This document shows positions 39,533 through 48,419 of a stretch of DNA of 64,000 nucleotides, in pieces (position 1 is the stretch's first letter; each line of letters opens with the position of its first letter). Origin of the DNA: Streptosporangium sp. NBC_01756 (lineage in GTDB: Bacteria; Actinomycetota; Actinomycetes; Streptosporangiales; Streptosporangiaceae); the NCBI RefSeq assembly GCF_035917975.1, contig NZ_CP109130.1:4216001-4280000 (forward strand). Direction: 5' to 3'. The notes beneath the pieces were generated by a model that ran no database searches, was not told the origin of the DNA, and was given only the letters and a program-made list of their open reading frames with translations. The translations under genes and the position numbers were made by a program.

Positions 39533-42500
39533 ACTCGTCCTGCTCGACGGCGTTCGCTGGCGGGGCGTGCGCGTGGTCGGCGATCGCGCGCACACCCTGC
39601 TGTCCGTGCTCGCCGTACAAGGGCGTGCCGGGGTCAGTGACGAGCGCCTGGTCGAGGAGCTGTGGCCGGACGAGGCGCCGGCCAACCCGACGAAGGCACT
39701 GCAGGTGGTCGTCTCGCGGACCAGGGCGGTGACCTGTGCCGACGTCGTGGTGCGGATCCCGCGTGGGTATCGGCTCGGGCTGCCCGCCGGTCAGGTGGAC
39801 GTCCTGCTGCTCGGCGAGCTGGTGGAGCAGGCACGGGCCGCACTGGGCGAGGACGACATGGTGCTCGCGCGTCGCCGCGCCGAAGAGGCCATGAGCCTCC
39901 TGGGCGGCGGCTTGGACGGCGCCACGGGCGCACTCGCGGAGCTGAGGGGCGTCGCCGCACAGGGGGTGGCCGAAGCGCGACGGGTGGCGGCGATCGCGCG
40001 GAGCCGGAGCGGCGCTCACGAGGGCGCGCTGCCGCTGCTGGAGGAGACCGCGGCCGATCGGCCGCACGACGAGGAACTGCTCGCCTGCCTGCTGCGCAGC
40101 GAGGTCGCCGTCCGAGGTGCCGCCGCCGCTCTGGAGCGTTACGAGCGGTATCGCGCGGGCCTGGTCGCGCGGCTCGGCACCGGACCGGGGCCTGAGCTCG
40201 CCCGCGTGTACGCCGAACTCCTCGTCGCCGATCGGCCGGTACGTGAGGGCATCCTGTTCGACGGTTCCTCGCTGCTCGGCCGCGACGGCGACATCCGTGC
40301 GGTGCACGCCCTGTTGCAGACCAACCGGGTGGTCTCCATCATCGGCCCCGGCGGACTGGGCAAGACACGGCTGGCTCATGTCATCGGCAGGAACGCCACC
40401 CAGCCCATCGCTCACTTCGTCGAACTCGTCGGCGTCTCTTCGCCGGAGGGCGTGGTGGGTGAGGTGGGCTCGGCGCTCGGGGTCCGGGACTCGGTCAGCG
40501 GGCGGCATGCCCTGACCGCCGAGCAGCGCTCCGACGTTCGCGCCCGGATCGCTCGGCATCTCGACCAGGCTCCGGCGTTGTTGATAGTGGACAACTGCGA
40601 GCACGTGATCGAGGCCGTCGCCGACCTGGTGGCGTTCCTGACCGTGACGACCCGCGACCTGCGGGTGCTCATCACCTCGCGCGCCCCCCTGTCGATCCCG
40701 GCCGAACGCGTCTACCTGCTCGGCGAGCTGCCCACGGGCGACGCGGTGGAGTTGTTCCGCCAGCGCGCCACGGCCGCCCGCCCGGGTGTGCGGATCGACG
40801 AGGGAGCGGTCGAGGAGGTCGTCGCCCGCCTCGACGGGCTGCCGCTCGCGATCGAGCTGGCCGCGGCCAAAGTGCGGGTGATGTCGGTGGAGGAGATCGC
40901 GCGGCGCCTGGCGGACCGATTCGCCCTGCTGCGCGGGGGGAACCGTACGGCCCCCGACCGGCACCAGACGCTGCTCGCGGTCATCGACTGGTCGTGGAAT
41001 CTGCTGGACGAGCCAGAACGGCAGGCGTTGCGGTGGTTGTCGCTGTTCGGCGACGGTTTCACGCTGGCCGCGGCCGAGCAGGTACTCGGCCTGGAGGCCC
41101 TGCACGCCGTGGACGCGCTGACCGAGCAGTCGATGCTCAGCATCCGCGAGACGACCTACGGCCTGCGCTACCGGATGCTGGAGACCGTCAGGGAGTTCGG
41201 GCGGATGCGGCTGAAGGAGGCCGGGGAGGAGGCGCCCGCCCGGGCGGCGCAGCGGGCCTGGGCGACGGCGTACGCCCTCGAACACGCCTCCCGGCTGTTC
41301 AGCCCGGCGCAGTTCGCGGCGGCCGACGCGTTGCACGCCGAGGAGAGCAACCTCGCCGAACTGCTCCGGCAGGCTCTCGGCGAGTCCGATCCCGTCACAA
41401 CGCTCCAGTTGCTGGCCGGCGTCGGTGCGCTGTGGTCGATCCGTGGCGACCACTCCCGGGTGTTCGTGCATCGGGACGCGATCACCCAGCTGATCACCGG
41501 CTGGGTGCCGCCGCGGCAGCTTGTCGAGGTGACCAGGGCCGCCATGATAATCACGCTGATGAACACCATGATCGTCACAGACGGCCGCAGCGATCCGCTG
41601 ATCGACCTCCTCCGTACGCTGCCCATCGGTGACACGACGAATCCCCGTATAGCGGCGATGACCACGGTGATGGTCGCGTGCGACGCGGCCGACGGTGCCG
41701 AGTTGCATCGCCGGCTGGCGGAGTTGCGCCGGAGCGCCGACCATGACGTGGTCTTGGCGGCGACGCAGACGAGCGCCCGAGTCTTGGAGAACGCGGGAGA
41801 CGTGACCGGGGCGATCGAGGCCGCCGAGCGGATCCTGACGATGCTCCGCGGGGACGAGGGGCCGTGGTTCGCCGCGATCCAGCACGCCGTGCTGGCCTCC
41901 CTGGTCATGCAGCTCGGCGATCGCCGGCGGGCGGTCGGACACGCGCGGACCGCCATCCCGGTGCTGAGCCGGCTCGGCGCCACAGACGACGAGACCCAGC
42001 TCCGCGCGCTGCTGCTGGTGTCCGCGCTCGCCGACGGCGACCTCGACACTGCGGAGGCCGAACTCGCCGAGCTCACCCGGATCAACGACAGCGAGGCGGT
42101 GCTCGGCGGGGTGGCGGTCGTCCCGTTGTGCGCGGCCGAGCTCGCCCTCGCCCGCGGCGAGACGGCCGCCGCGCTCGCGGAATACCGCCTGGCCGTCCAG
42201 CGGGCGCACGACCTGCGCCTGCCCGGGGTACCGCGCGCGGACCCCACGCCGTGGATGATCATCGCGGCGTCGGTCACCATGACGGCGTACGCGTACCACG
42301 CCCCTCCGGAAGACGTCGGGTACGGCGAGGAGTTGTTCGCCACCGTCCGGGGCTACGACCTGCTGACCGCGGAGAACCCCATCCTCGACTATCCGGTGTG
42401 CGGCACGATGCTCTTCGCGCTCGGTGCCTGGGGGCTGCTGCGGGGAGCCATGGCCCCCCGCGACGCGATCAGGTTGCTGGTGCTGGCCGAGCGGTTCGCG

Positions 42501-42815
42501 TACAACAGCAGCATGCTCTGCATGAGCTTCGAGCGGATCGAACCGTACGCGGAGCGGGCCGCGCCCGGGATGATCGCAGCCGTGCGGGCCGAGTACGGCG
42601 ATCGACGCGGTTCCGACCTGCTCGACGAGGCGCGCGGTCTCGTCGAGCAGATCTCCGGCGGTGACGGACCGAGGTCACATGTGCCGCTTGTAACTGCGTA
42701 CCGACAGCGGCGCGAAGATCGCGATGACGATCATGCACGCCAGGAGCGTCCAGGCCACCTCTCCGCTGACGAGGGCGCTGTTGGCGAGGTCGCGGGCGGC
42801 CGTGACCAGGTGTGA
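39522..42815 (+). CDS. AfsR/SARP-like ATPase transcriptional regulator
   Basis: A 1097-residue regulator. The OmpR-type winged helix is at about 1-90 (RAHTLLSVLAVQGRAGVSDERLVEELWPD) and the bacterial transcriptional activation domain at about 95-235. The NB-ARC-type ATPase has P-loop GPGGLGKT at 275-282, LLIVDNCEHV (Walker B) and DGLPLAIELAAAKVR. The C-terminal 500 residues are TPR-like helices. Similar proteins switch on antibiotic or export genes. It converges on the ABC permease and its last 47 codons overlap that gene on the other strand, so the natural stop may have been lost. Confidence 0.85.
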   Translation: MSPILVLLDGVRWRGVRVVGDRAHTLLSVLAVQGRAGVSDERLVEELWPDEAPANPTKALQVVVSRTRAVTCADVVVRIPRGYRLGLPAGQVDVLLLGELVEQARAALGEDDMVLARRRAEEAMSLLGGGLDGATGALAELRGVAAQGVAEARRVAAIARSRSGAHEGALPLLEETAADRPHDEELLACLLRSEVAVRGAAAALERYERYRAGLVARLGTGPGPELARVYAELLVADRPVREGILFDGSSLLGRDGDIRAVHALLQTNRVVSIIGPGGLGKTRLAHVIGRNATQPIAHFVELVGVSSPEGVVGEVGSALGVRDSVSGRHALTAEQRSDVRARIARHLDQAPALLIVDNCEHVIEAVADLVAFLTVTTRDLRVLITSRAPLSIPAERVYLLGELPTGDAVELFRQRATAARPGVRIDEGAVEEVVARLDGLPLAIELAAAKVRVMSVEEIARRLADRFALLRGGNRTAPDRHQTLLAVIDWSWNLLDEPERQALRWLSLFGDGFTLAAAEQVLGLEALHAVDALTEQSMLSIRETTYGLRYRMLETVREFGRMRLKEAGEEAPARAAQRAWATAYALEHASRLFSPAQFAAADALHAEESNLAELLRQALGESDPVTTLQLLAGVGALWSIRGDHSRVFVHRDAITQLITGWVPPRQLVEVTRAAMIITLMNTMIVTDGRSDPLIDLLRTLPIGDTTNPRIAAMTTVMVACDAADGAELHRRLAELRRSADHDVVLAATQTSARVLENAGDVTGAIEAAERILTMLRGDEGPWFAAIQHAVLASLVMQLGDRRRAVGHARTAIPVLSRLGATDDETQLRALLLVSALADGDLDTAEAELAELTRINDSEAVLGGVAVVPLCAAELALARGETAAALAEYRLAVQRAHDLRLPGVPRADPTPWMIIAASVTMTAYAYHAPPEDVGYGEELFATVRGYDLLTAENPILDYPVCGTMLFALGAWGLLRGAMAPRDAIRLLVLAERFAYNSSMLCMSFERIEPYAERAAPGMIAAVRAEYGDRRGSDLLDEARGLVEQISGGDGPRSHVPLVTAYRQRREDRDDDHARQERPGHLSADEGAVGEVAGGRDQV

Positions 42816-43511
42816 GACCGGGTTGATCCGTACGAACGCGGCCAGCCAGCCGGGCAGGGTCTCGACGGGGACGAACGCGTTCGACAGGAACGTCAACGGG
42901 AACATGATCATCATGGAGATGCCCTGGACGGCCTGGGCGCTCCGGGCGATCGTGCCGACCCAGGTGAAGACCCACGCCAGCGACCAGCCCGTGATGATCG
43001 ACAGCAGGATCGCGGCGAGCACGCCGCCCACTCCACCACCCGGACGGTAGCCCATCACCAGGCCCATGCCGAAGGTCAGAGTGGCCGCAGTCGTGTAGCG
43101 CAGCAGGTCGGCCACCATGGGGCCGGCGAGCGGCGCGATCCGGGCGATCGGCAACGACTTGAACCGGTCGAAGACGCCCTTCTCCAGGTCCTCGCGGAGT
43201 TGCGTGCCCGTGGCCATGCACGTCGTCAGCACGGTCTGGGCGAGGATGCCGGGGATCATCAGGGGGAGGTAACTCTGCACGTCGCCTGCGATGGCGCCGC
43301 CGAAGATGAAGGCGAACATCGCGGTGAACAGGATGGGCTGCAGCGCCACGTCGAAGAACTGCTCCGGGTTGCGGCGCATCTTCTTGACCGCCCGCCACGC
43401 CATCATCAGGGTCTGGTCGAGCGTCTCTCTCAGGGAGACGCGCCGCCGGGCGGCCGCCACGCGATCGGCGGCCCGGACCGTCTCGCGGGCGGGTGCGATC
43501 ATGGTGCTCAT
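42675..43511 (-). CDS. ABC-2 type exporter permease (DrrB-like)
   Basis: A 278-residue membrane protein with six helices, typical of DrrB antibiotic-export permeases. Recognisable parts are LMMAWRAVKKMRRNPEQFFD before helix 1, the LTTCMATGTQLREDLEKGVFDRFKSLPIAR loop and FLSNAFVPVETLPGWL. ATG 43511 overlaps the ATPase stop by four bases (ATGA), so the two are coupled. The 3' end overlaps the large regulator running the other way. Confidence 0.88.
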   Translation of the reverse strand: MSTMIAPARETVRAADRVAAARRRVSLRETLDQTLMMAWRAVKKMRRNPEQFFDVALQPILFTAMFAFIFGGAIAGDVQSYLPLMIPGILAQTVLTTCMATGTQLREDLEKGVFDRFKSLPIARIAPLAGPMVADLLRYTTAATLTFGMGLVMGYRPGGGVGGVLAAILLSIITGWSLAWVFTWVGTIARSAQAVQGISMMIMFPLTFLSNAFVPVETLPGWLAAFVRINPVSHLVTAARDLANSALVSGEVAWTLLACMIVIAIFAPLSVRSYKRHM

Positions 43512-44533
43512 CGGTTCTCCTTCGTGCCGGTCTCGTCGTCCCGGTCCGTCTCGTGGCCGGTGAGGGCGAGGAACACCTCGTCCAGGCTGGGCTTGGCCAC
43601 ACTGACCGAAGAGATCGACACCCCGGCGGTGCGCAGCGCGATCAGTACGTCCGCGGCCAGGTCGGCCTGGTCGAGTGCGACGTTGAGGCGGCCCTGCTCC
43701 GGGCTGAGAACCGGGTCGGAGCCGAGGACGCGCCGCACGACCTCCACGGCGGTGGGCACCTCGTCCGGGTTGGCGAGCAGCAACTGGAGGGCGGAGTTGC
43801 CGACCGCGGTCTTCAACTCGTCGGGGGTGCCCTCGGCGACTTTGCGGCCGTGGTCGATGACGGCGACCCGATCGGCGAGCTGATCGGCCTCGTCCAGGTA
43901 TTGCGTGGTCAGCAGCACTGTGCAGCCATCGGCGACCAGACCGCGGATGGTGTCCCACATCTGGCCGCGCGTACGCGGATCGAGGCCGGTGGTCGGCTCG
44001 TCGAGGAAGATCAGCGGTGGCCTGGTGATCAGACTGGCCGCCAGGTCGAGGCGCCGGCGCATGCCGCCGGAGAACTGCGCGATCGGTCTGTCGGCGGCCT
44101 CCTCCAGGCCGAACCGGCCCAGCAATTCGGTGGCGATGCGCCGGGCGCGCGGCGCGTCGACGCCCTGCAGGCGACCGAAGAGCCAGAGGTTCTCGCGGGC
44201 GGTCAGGTTCTCGTCGACCGATGCGTACTGTCCGGTGACGCCGACCAGCTGGCGGATCACGTGCGGGTTGGCGGCCACGTCGACCCCGAAGATCTCGGCA
44301 CGGCCCGCGTCGATCTTCAACAGGGTGGCCAGCATCCGTAGCATGGTGGTCTTGCCGGCGCCGTTCGGGCCGAGGACGCCGAAGATCTCACCAGGGCGTA
44401 CGTCCAGGTCGATCCCGTCGACGGCACGGTGCCCGCCGAACGCCTTCACCAGCCCTTCCGCATGTACGGCCAGGTCGGTACCCCTGTCGGAGGGCGGGCC
44501 GCCCCCAAGACGTCCGAGTTCTGTGATACTCAT
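43508..44533 (-). CDS. ABC exporter ATPase (DrrA-like)
   Basis: A 341-residue ATP-binding subunit. Walker A GPNGAGKTT is at 55-63, signature FSGGMRRR at about 154-161, Walker B LIFLDEPTTGLD at about 173-184, and a DrrA-type C-terminal domain contains the family motif KPSLDEVFLALTG. With the next gene it forms a drug or lipid exporter in the membrane. ATG 44533 starts the conserved protein; the frame above it to 44710 is non-homologous. The large regulator converging on the pair may control it. Confidence 0.9.
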   Translation of the reverse strand: MSITELGRLGGGPPSDRGTDLAVHAEGLVKAFGGHRAVDGIDLDVRPGEIFGVLGPNGAGKTTMLRMLATLLKIDAGRAEIFGVDVAANPHVIRQLVGVTGQYASVDENLTARENLWLFGRLQGVDAPRARRIATELLGRFGLEEAADRPIAQFSGGMRRRLDLAASLITRPPLIFLDEPTTGLDPRTRGQMWDTIRGLVADGCTVLLTTQYLDEADQLADRVAVIDHGRKVAEGTPDELKTAVGNSALQLLLANPDEVPTAVEVVRRVLGSDPVLSPEQGRLNVALDQADLAADVLIALRTAGVSISSVSVAKPSLDEVFLALTGHETDRDDETGTKENR

Positions 44534-44871
44534 GGCTTCACTCTCGGCGGCGCCGGTTTCACGGCACCCTCGGCCGGTTTCACCGGTTGCCGGGAGCGGC
44601 GCTTGTAGCAGCGGTAGACAAAAGGGTGCAGACGCGCCCTGCCCTTCGTGTGACGGTTGCGTGCCCGTCAGAAGAGTGATCAAGGGCGACTCGCCGGGAA
44701 TCACGGTCACTCGACCCGTTCACTCGCAGGTCGGCGTCTTCCTATGCGAGGCGGGTCGACGGCGGACGGGAAGATCGGCCAGGCGGACACGTGGCAGAAG
44801 CCGCCGATGCATGAGGTGGCCCACTACCCGGTCGCGAGTTGTACGGTGCGCCTGAGGAGGGCGGACGCTTT
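44534..44871. other. Divergent intergenic region
   Basis: A 338-base gap between the exporter ATPase and the zinc-ribbon gene. It contains the direct repeat GCCGGTTTCAC at about 44553 and 44573, close to the ATPase start, which could be a regulator site. No gene seen. Confidence 0.4.
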
Positions 44872-45153
44872 ATGGCAGACGAGCAGATCACCACAGTCGG
44901 CAGATGCTACCTGTGCAAGCGAACCTTCAGCTTCACCCCCGCGAGTGTCATGACGGTCATGATGGACCCCGAGACCAATCTTCCGCTGGGCATGACGGTG
45001 TCAGGTGCTTTCCGTGAGCCGACACCGGAAACCACCGCCAGATCGGTCGAGGAACACGTCTGTCCCGACTGCGTGAACAGGGTAAAGCAGCTCAGAGAAT
45101 TCATGGATCCGCCCGCCCTTCGATTCGACACATGGCAGAGAGACAACCCCTGA
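44872..45153 (+). CDS. Small protein with two Cys pairs (putative zinc ribbon)
   Basis: A 93-residue protein with C-Y-L-C near residue 12 and C-P-D-C near residue 70, spaced as for a zinc ribbon. Between them lies a strand-rich region (SVMTVMMDPETNLPLGMTV). The C-terminal helix is VNRVKQLREFM. ATG 44872 has AGGAGG 11 bases upstream. No named family recognised; it may bind nucleic acid or protein. Confidence 0.7.
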   Translation: MADEQITTVGRCYLCKRTFSFTPASVMTVMMDPETNLPLGMTVSGAFREPTPETTARSVEEHVCPDCVNRVKQLREFMDPPALRFDTWQRDNP

Positions 45154-45415
45154 TCGCGGCTCATGGATCCGACATGCGTCGATCATGAGCGTGTCCGTAC
45201 GGCCTCGGGCCGCAGTCTGGGTCGCAGTCCACCGCCGTGCCGTCCCGCTTCAGGCGGACCGCCGGCTGCGGCCACGGAGCCGGTGTACGGGTTTCCCCGA
45301 TCAGTGGGCGTGACCCCGTCATCCCGCTTCGCCGCGATGGCGCGGACCGGGGAGAGGGACGGGACAGTCCTTCTGACCCGTGATCGGGTGGTGCCCGATC
45401 TGCGATACTCCGAAA

Positions 45416-45774
45416 GTGCGCCGTTCGTCCCGCAGCCCGCTCCGGCGGCTCGCCGACGTTGCCGTCTCGTTCGCCGTAGGGCTGTATCTGATCGCCCTGA
45501 TGATGGACAATCCGGTGCCGCGCCCGGACCCGCTGGTGATCCTCGGGATGCTCGCCGGTGGGGCGCAGGGCGCGGTGCTGTGGTGGCGACGCTCCCATCC
45601 GGTGACGGTGATGGTGATCGCGCTCGCCGGAGGGCTCGTCGTCCACATCCTCGCGCCACAAGGGATCTTCCCGTTCGCGGGCCTCGTCGCGATCGGCTCG
45701 CTGGCCGCCGTCCGGCCGCTCCGGGTGTCGCTGCCCGCGCCCGCGCTCGTCTGCCGCTGCGGGTGGTGCGATGA
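45416..45774 (+). pseudogene. Two-component sensor histidine kinase, internally deleted
   Basis: From GTG 45416 about 105 residues read as the four-helix membrane sensor domain of a NarL-type kinase (LADVAVSFAVGLYLIALMMD, ILGMLAGGAQGAVLWWRRSHPVTV, AVRPLRVSLP). Around 45735-45745 this sense stops. In another frame the next few codons read A-R-A-R-L-P-L-R-V-V-R-stop, the usual C-terminal end of such kinases, ending just at the response-regulator ATG. The dimerisation and ATPase domains (roughly 250 residues) are missing, so a large internal deletion with frame change is inferred. Confidence 0.75.
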
Positions 45775-46436
45775 GCATCCGCGTGGTCCTGGCCGACGAC
45801 CAGGCGCTGGTCCGCAGCGGCTTCCGGATGATCCTGGAGGCCAGAGCGGATCTTGAGGTGGTCGGCGAGGCCGGGGATGGCAGAGAGGCCACGGCCCTGG
45901 TCGAGCGGCTGGCACCCGACGTCGTCCTGATGGATGTGCGGATGCCCGGCGTCGACGGGCTGGAGGCGACCCGGCGGATTGTCTCCTCGGGAAGTCCGGC
46001 CCGGGTCATCGTCCTGACCACCTACGACGTCGACGAGTCCGTGTTCGCCGCTTTGCGCGCCGGTGCGAGCGCCTTCCTGCTCAAGGACGTGCGACCCGCC
46101 GAACTGGTGGAGGCGATCCGGGTGGTCGTGCGCGGCGACGCCCTGCTCGCACCGTCGGTCACCCGTCGGCTGCTCGACCGTTTCGTCACCGTCCTGCCCG
46201 ATCCCGGTGCCGTGCCGCCGCCTGACCTCGGCTCGCTGACCGGACGGGAGGTCGAGGTGCTGCGGCTGGTCGCGCTCGCGCTGTCCAACGCCGAGATCGC
46301 CGGGCGACTTGTGTTCACCGAGGCCACGGTCAAGACGCATGTGTCCTCGGTGCTGCGCAAGCTCGGCCTGCGTGACCGGGTCCAAGCCGTCGTGCTGGCC
46401 TACGACGTGGGGCTCGTGCGACCGCGCTCCACCTGA
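45771..46436 (+). CDS. NarL/FixJ-type response regulator
   Basis: A 221-residue regulator. The receiver domain has the acidic pair D9-D10, the phospho-acceptor D55 in VVLMDVRMPG and the Thr/Lys of VIVLTTYD and FLLKDV. The LuxR helix-turn-helix is at about 156-203 (LTGREVEVLRLVALALSNAEIAGRLVFTEATVKTH). It starts within the remains of the deleted kinase gene (ATG 45771). With the kinase broken it is either orphaned or phosphorylated by another kinase. Confidence 0.92.
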   Translation: MSIRVVLADDQALVRSGFRMILEARADLEVVGEAGDGREATALVERLAPDVVLMDVRMPGVDGLEATRRIVSSGSPARVIVLTTYDVDESVFAALRAGASAFLLKDVRPAELVEAIRVVVRGDALLAPSVTRRLLDRFVTVLPDPGAVPPPDLGSLTGREVEVLRLVALALSNAEIAGRLVFTEATVKTHVSSVLRKLGLRDRVQAVVLAYDVGLVRPRST

Positions 46437-46704
46437 GACGGGAGGCATGCGGCCGGTTCAGCCTAAGACGGGAGGCGTGCGGCCCACCTGAGGCGGGGCT
46501 CGTGCGGCTGATTCAGCCTGAGGCGGGGCGCCTGATCCCGCCTGAGGCGGTGGCACCCGGCCGGGCTCCGTCTCAAGAGGGAAAGGTGCGGCCGTACTCC
46601 GTCCGAAGTCGGGGTCGAAGGCCGCTCTCGCGTTCGATGTGCGGGAAGCCGTCCGGACCTAGCGTCACCGACATGACCGGAAACGCTCCGACGACCGACC
46701 GCAC
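46437..46704. repeat. Degenerate short repeats downstream of the response regulator
   Basis: Between 46430 and 46560 the phrases CCTGAGACGGGAGGCATGCGG, CCTAAGACGGGAGGCGTGCGG, CCTGAGGCGGGGCTCGTGCGG and CCTGAGGCGGGGCGCCTGAT follow each other at roughly 30-base steps. No gene fits. The stretch ends before a GTG-start membrane protein. Confidence 0.55.
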
Positions 46705-47715
46705 GTGACCCAGACGACCCCCGGCGAACGCCTGGGGATGCCGCGCCGCATCGTACCCGCCCTCGGGCTGTTCCTGCTCTCCCCGCTGATCGCCGAGTAT
46801 CTGCTCGGCAACGTCCCCTCGTCCGACATCGGGGGCATGATCATCCTCGCGCCGATGTACGGCGGAGGCGCGCTCATCATCCGCGAGGTGACGCGGCGCA
46901 CCGGACGGGGCTGGCCGACGCTCTTACTGCTGGGATGCGCGTACGGAGTGCTTGAGGCGAGCCTGATCGACCAGACCCTTTTCAATCCCGACCAGCTCTT
47001 CGAGGGTGACGTCTCCCGGAGCGCCACGCTCATCCCGGCACTGGGTTTCAGTGCCGGCAATGCCGTGGGATTCACCGCCGGACACGCCATCTGGAGTATC
47101 GGGGTCCCGATCGCCATCGTCGAAACCCTGGTGCCCCGTTGCGGCACCACCCCGTGGCTGGGCCGGCTCGGCCTGACCGTCACCTGTGTCGTGTTCGTCC
47201 TCGGCTCTCTCGTTCTCTTCAACGGCATATACGACGAGAGCGGGTTCATGGCATCGCCACCGCAGCGGATCGGCGCCGCCGTCGTGGTCGCGCTCCTGGT
47301 CGTCGCCGCGTTCGTCATCGGACGCCGCCCCCGTCCGGCAACGGACCGACGGGCACCGAAACCGTGGCTGGTCGGCACGGTGGGGTTCGTCGCGTCCGCG
47401 GCGTTCTTCGTCCGTCCCGAGGACTGGTGGGGGCCCGTCGTCGGCCTCGTGCTGATCGCCGCGATGACGGTCGTGATCACTCGGTGGTCGCGACGTGACG
47501 GCTGGGGCGTCGCACACCGGCTCGCGCTGGCCGGTGGCGCGCTGCTGACCTACGCGTTCGGCGGCTTCCTTCTGCTCCTCCTGCACGGCACCGCGAACAC
47601 CGTCAACCTGATCGGCCAGACGGTCCTCGTCCTCGGCGCACTCGTCCTTTTCCTTGTGGCTCGCCGGGCCGTACCCAGGGCGTCCGACCTGCGAGGAACA
47701 GCCGACGTGCGGTGA
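46705..47715 (+). CDS. Hypothetical polytopic membrane protein
   Basis: A 336-residue protein with about nine hydrophobic helices: IVPALGLFLLSPLIAEYLL, IILAPMYGGGALIIREV, then GLTVTCVVFVLGSLVLF, AAVVVALLVVAAFVIG, LVGTVGFVASAAFFV, VVGLVLIAAMTVVI and two more. The charged loop RPRPATDRRAPKP lies near the middle. GTG 46705 starts with M-T-Q-T-T-P. No family recognised. The following gene's open frame overlaps its end by four bases, but that gene probably starts later. Confidence 0.7.
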   Translation: MTQTTPGERLGMPRRIVPALGLFLLSPLIAEYLLGNVPSSDIGGMIILAPMYGGGALIIREVTRRTGRGWPTLLLLGCAYGVLEASLIDQTLFNPDQLFEGDVSRSATLIPALGFSAGNAVGFTAGHAIWSIGVPIAIVETLVPRCGTTPWLGRLGLTVTCVVFVLGSLVLFNGIYDESGFMASPPQRIGAAVVVALLVVAAFVIGRRPRPATDRRAPKPWLVGTVGFVASAAFFVRPEDWWGPVVGLVLIAAMTVVITRWSRRDGWGVAHRLALAGGALLTYAFGGFLLLLLHGTANTVNLIGQTVLVLGALVLFLVARRAVPRASDLRGTADVR

Positions 47716-47933
47716 CCCCGGCAGGCGAGAAAGAGCCGAGGAGCCCGGATGCCGCCTTCCACAGGCTGTTCGCCTTCTCGCGGATGCGCGTGCTCGCCCC
47801 GGCTTGCCGGAGGTCGGTCGCCGACCATGCACTCCTGGCATCCAGCTCGAAACGTGGCGATCGTGTCTGTTATCCGATAAGAAGTCGTCAATATCCTTGC
47901 CTGACCAAATCCGTGATCTTTAGCGTGTGCGGG

Positions 47934-48380
47934 GTGAGCACCTTCGAACCGGATTCCCCATGGTGGACGGGCATGCGCCAGAACGACGGGACCGGACCCG
48001 AGTGGCCCTGGGGCGGCGGGCCACCCGATCAGAGTCCCGGTCTTCGGTGGCCAGGGGGCCCTTTCGTGCCGCTGCCTCCCGCCGATCCGCACGATGTGCG
48101 AGTGGAGCAGGAGCGGCTGCGCGAGATCAGGGAGGGGCTTCCCGCCGCGGTCGGTCCGCTCAGCGAGGTGATCGAGAACCTCGTCGGTCTCGCTGTCGCG
48201 GAGGCGACCTTCACAGCCTTCACCTACTCGCTGGCTCTCGCCTACAACGAGGTCGAGGCGTTCACGCTTCAGGAGCTCAGAGGGAAGGTCGAAGACGCTG
48301 TGGTGATCCGGGAAAAGGTGGGGGCATCGGCTGCCAACTGGGCGTACGCGGAACAGGCCAGCATGGTCAAGGGGATCTGA
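47934..48380 (+). CDS. Hypothetical protein of a WXG100-like cluster
   Basis: A 148-residue protein with a Trp/Pro/Gly-rich N-terminal half (PEWPWGGG, PGGPFVPLPPADPHD) and a helical C-terminal half (EQERLREIREGLPAAVGPLSEVIENLV and TLQELRGKVEDAVVIREKVGASA). The helices resemble small ESX-associated proteins, but no WXG turn is seen. GTG 47934 is preferred; ATG 47970 is an alternative. It opens a three-gene run ending in ybaB. Confidence 0.55.
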   Translation: MSTFEPDSPWWTGMRQNDGTGPEWPWGGGPPDQSPGLRWPGGPFVPLPPADPHDVRVEQERLREIREGLPAAVGPLSEVIENLVGLAVAEATFTAFTYSLALAYNEVEAFTLQELRGKVEDAVVIREKVGASAANWAYAEQASMVKGI

Positions 48381-48419
48381 TGCGGGGCGACAGTCACGCA
48401 GGAGTGGGACAAGAGCGTC

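Noticed and set aside
39492..42299. A 935-codon minus-strand frame opposite the AfsR-like regulator
   Set aside because: Low-complexity translation with no domain, shadowing a well-defined multi-domain protein.
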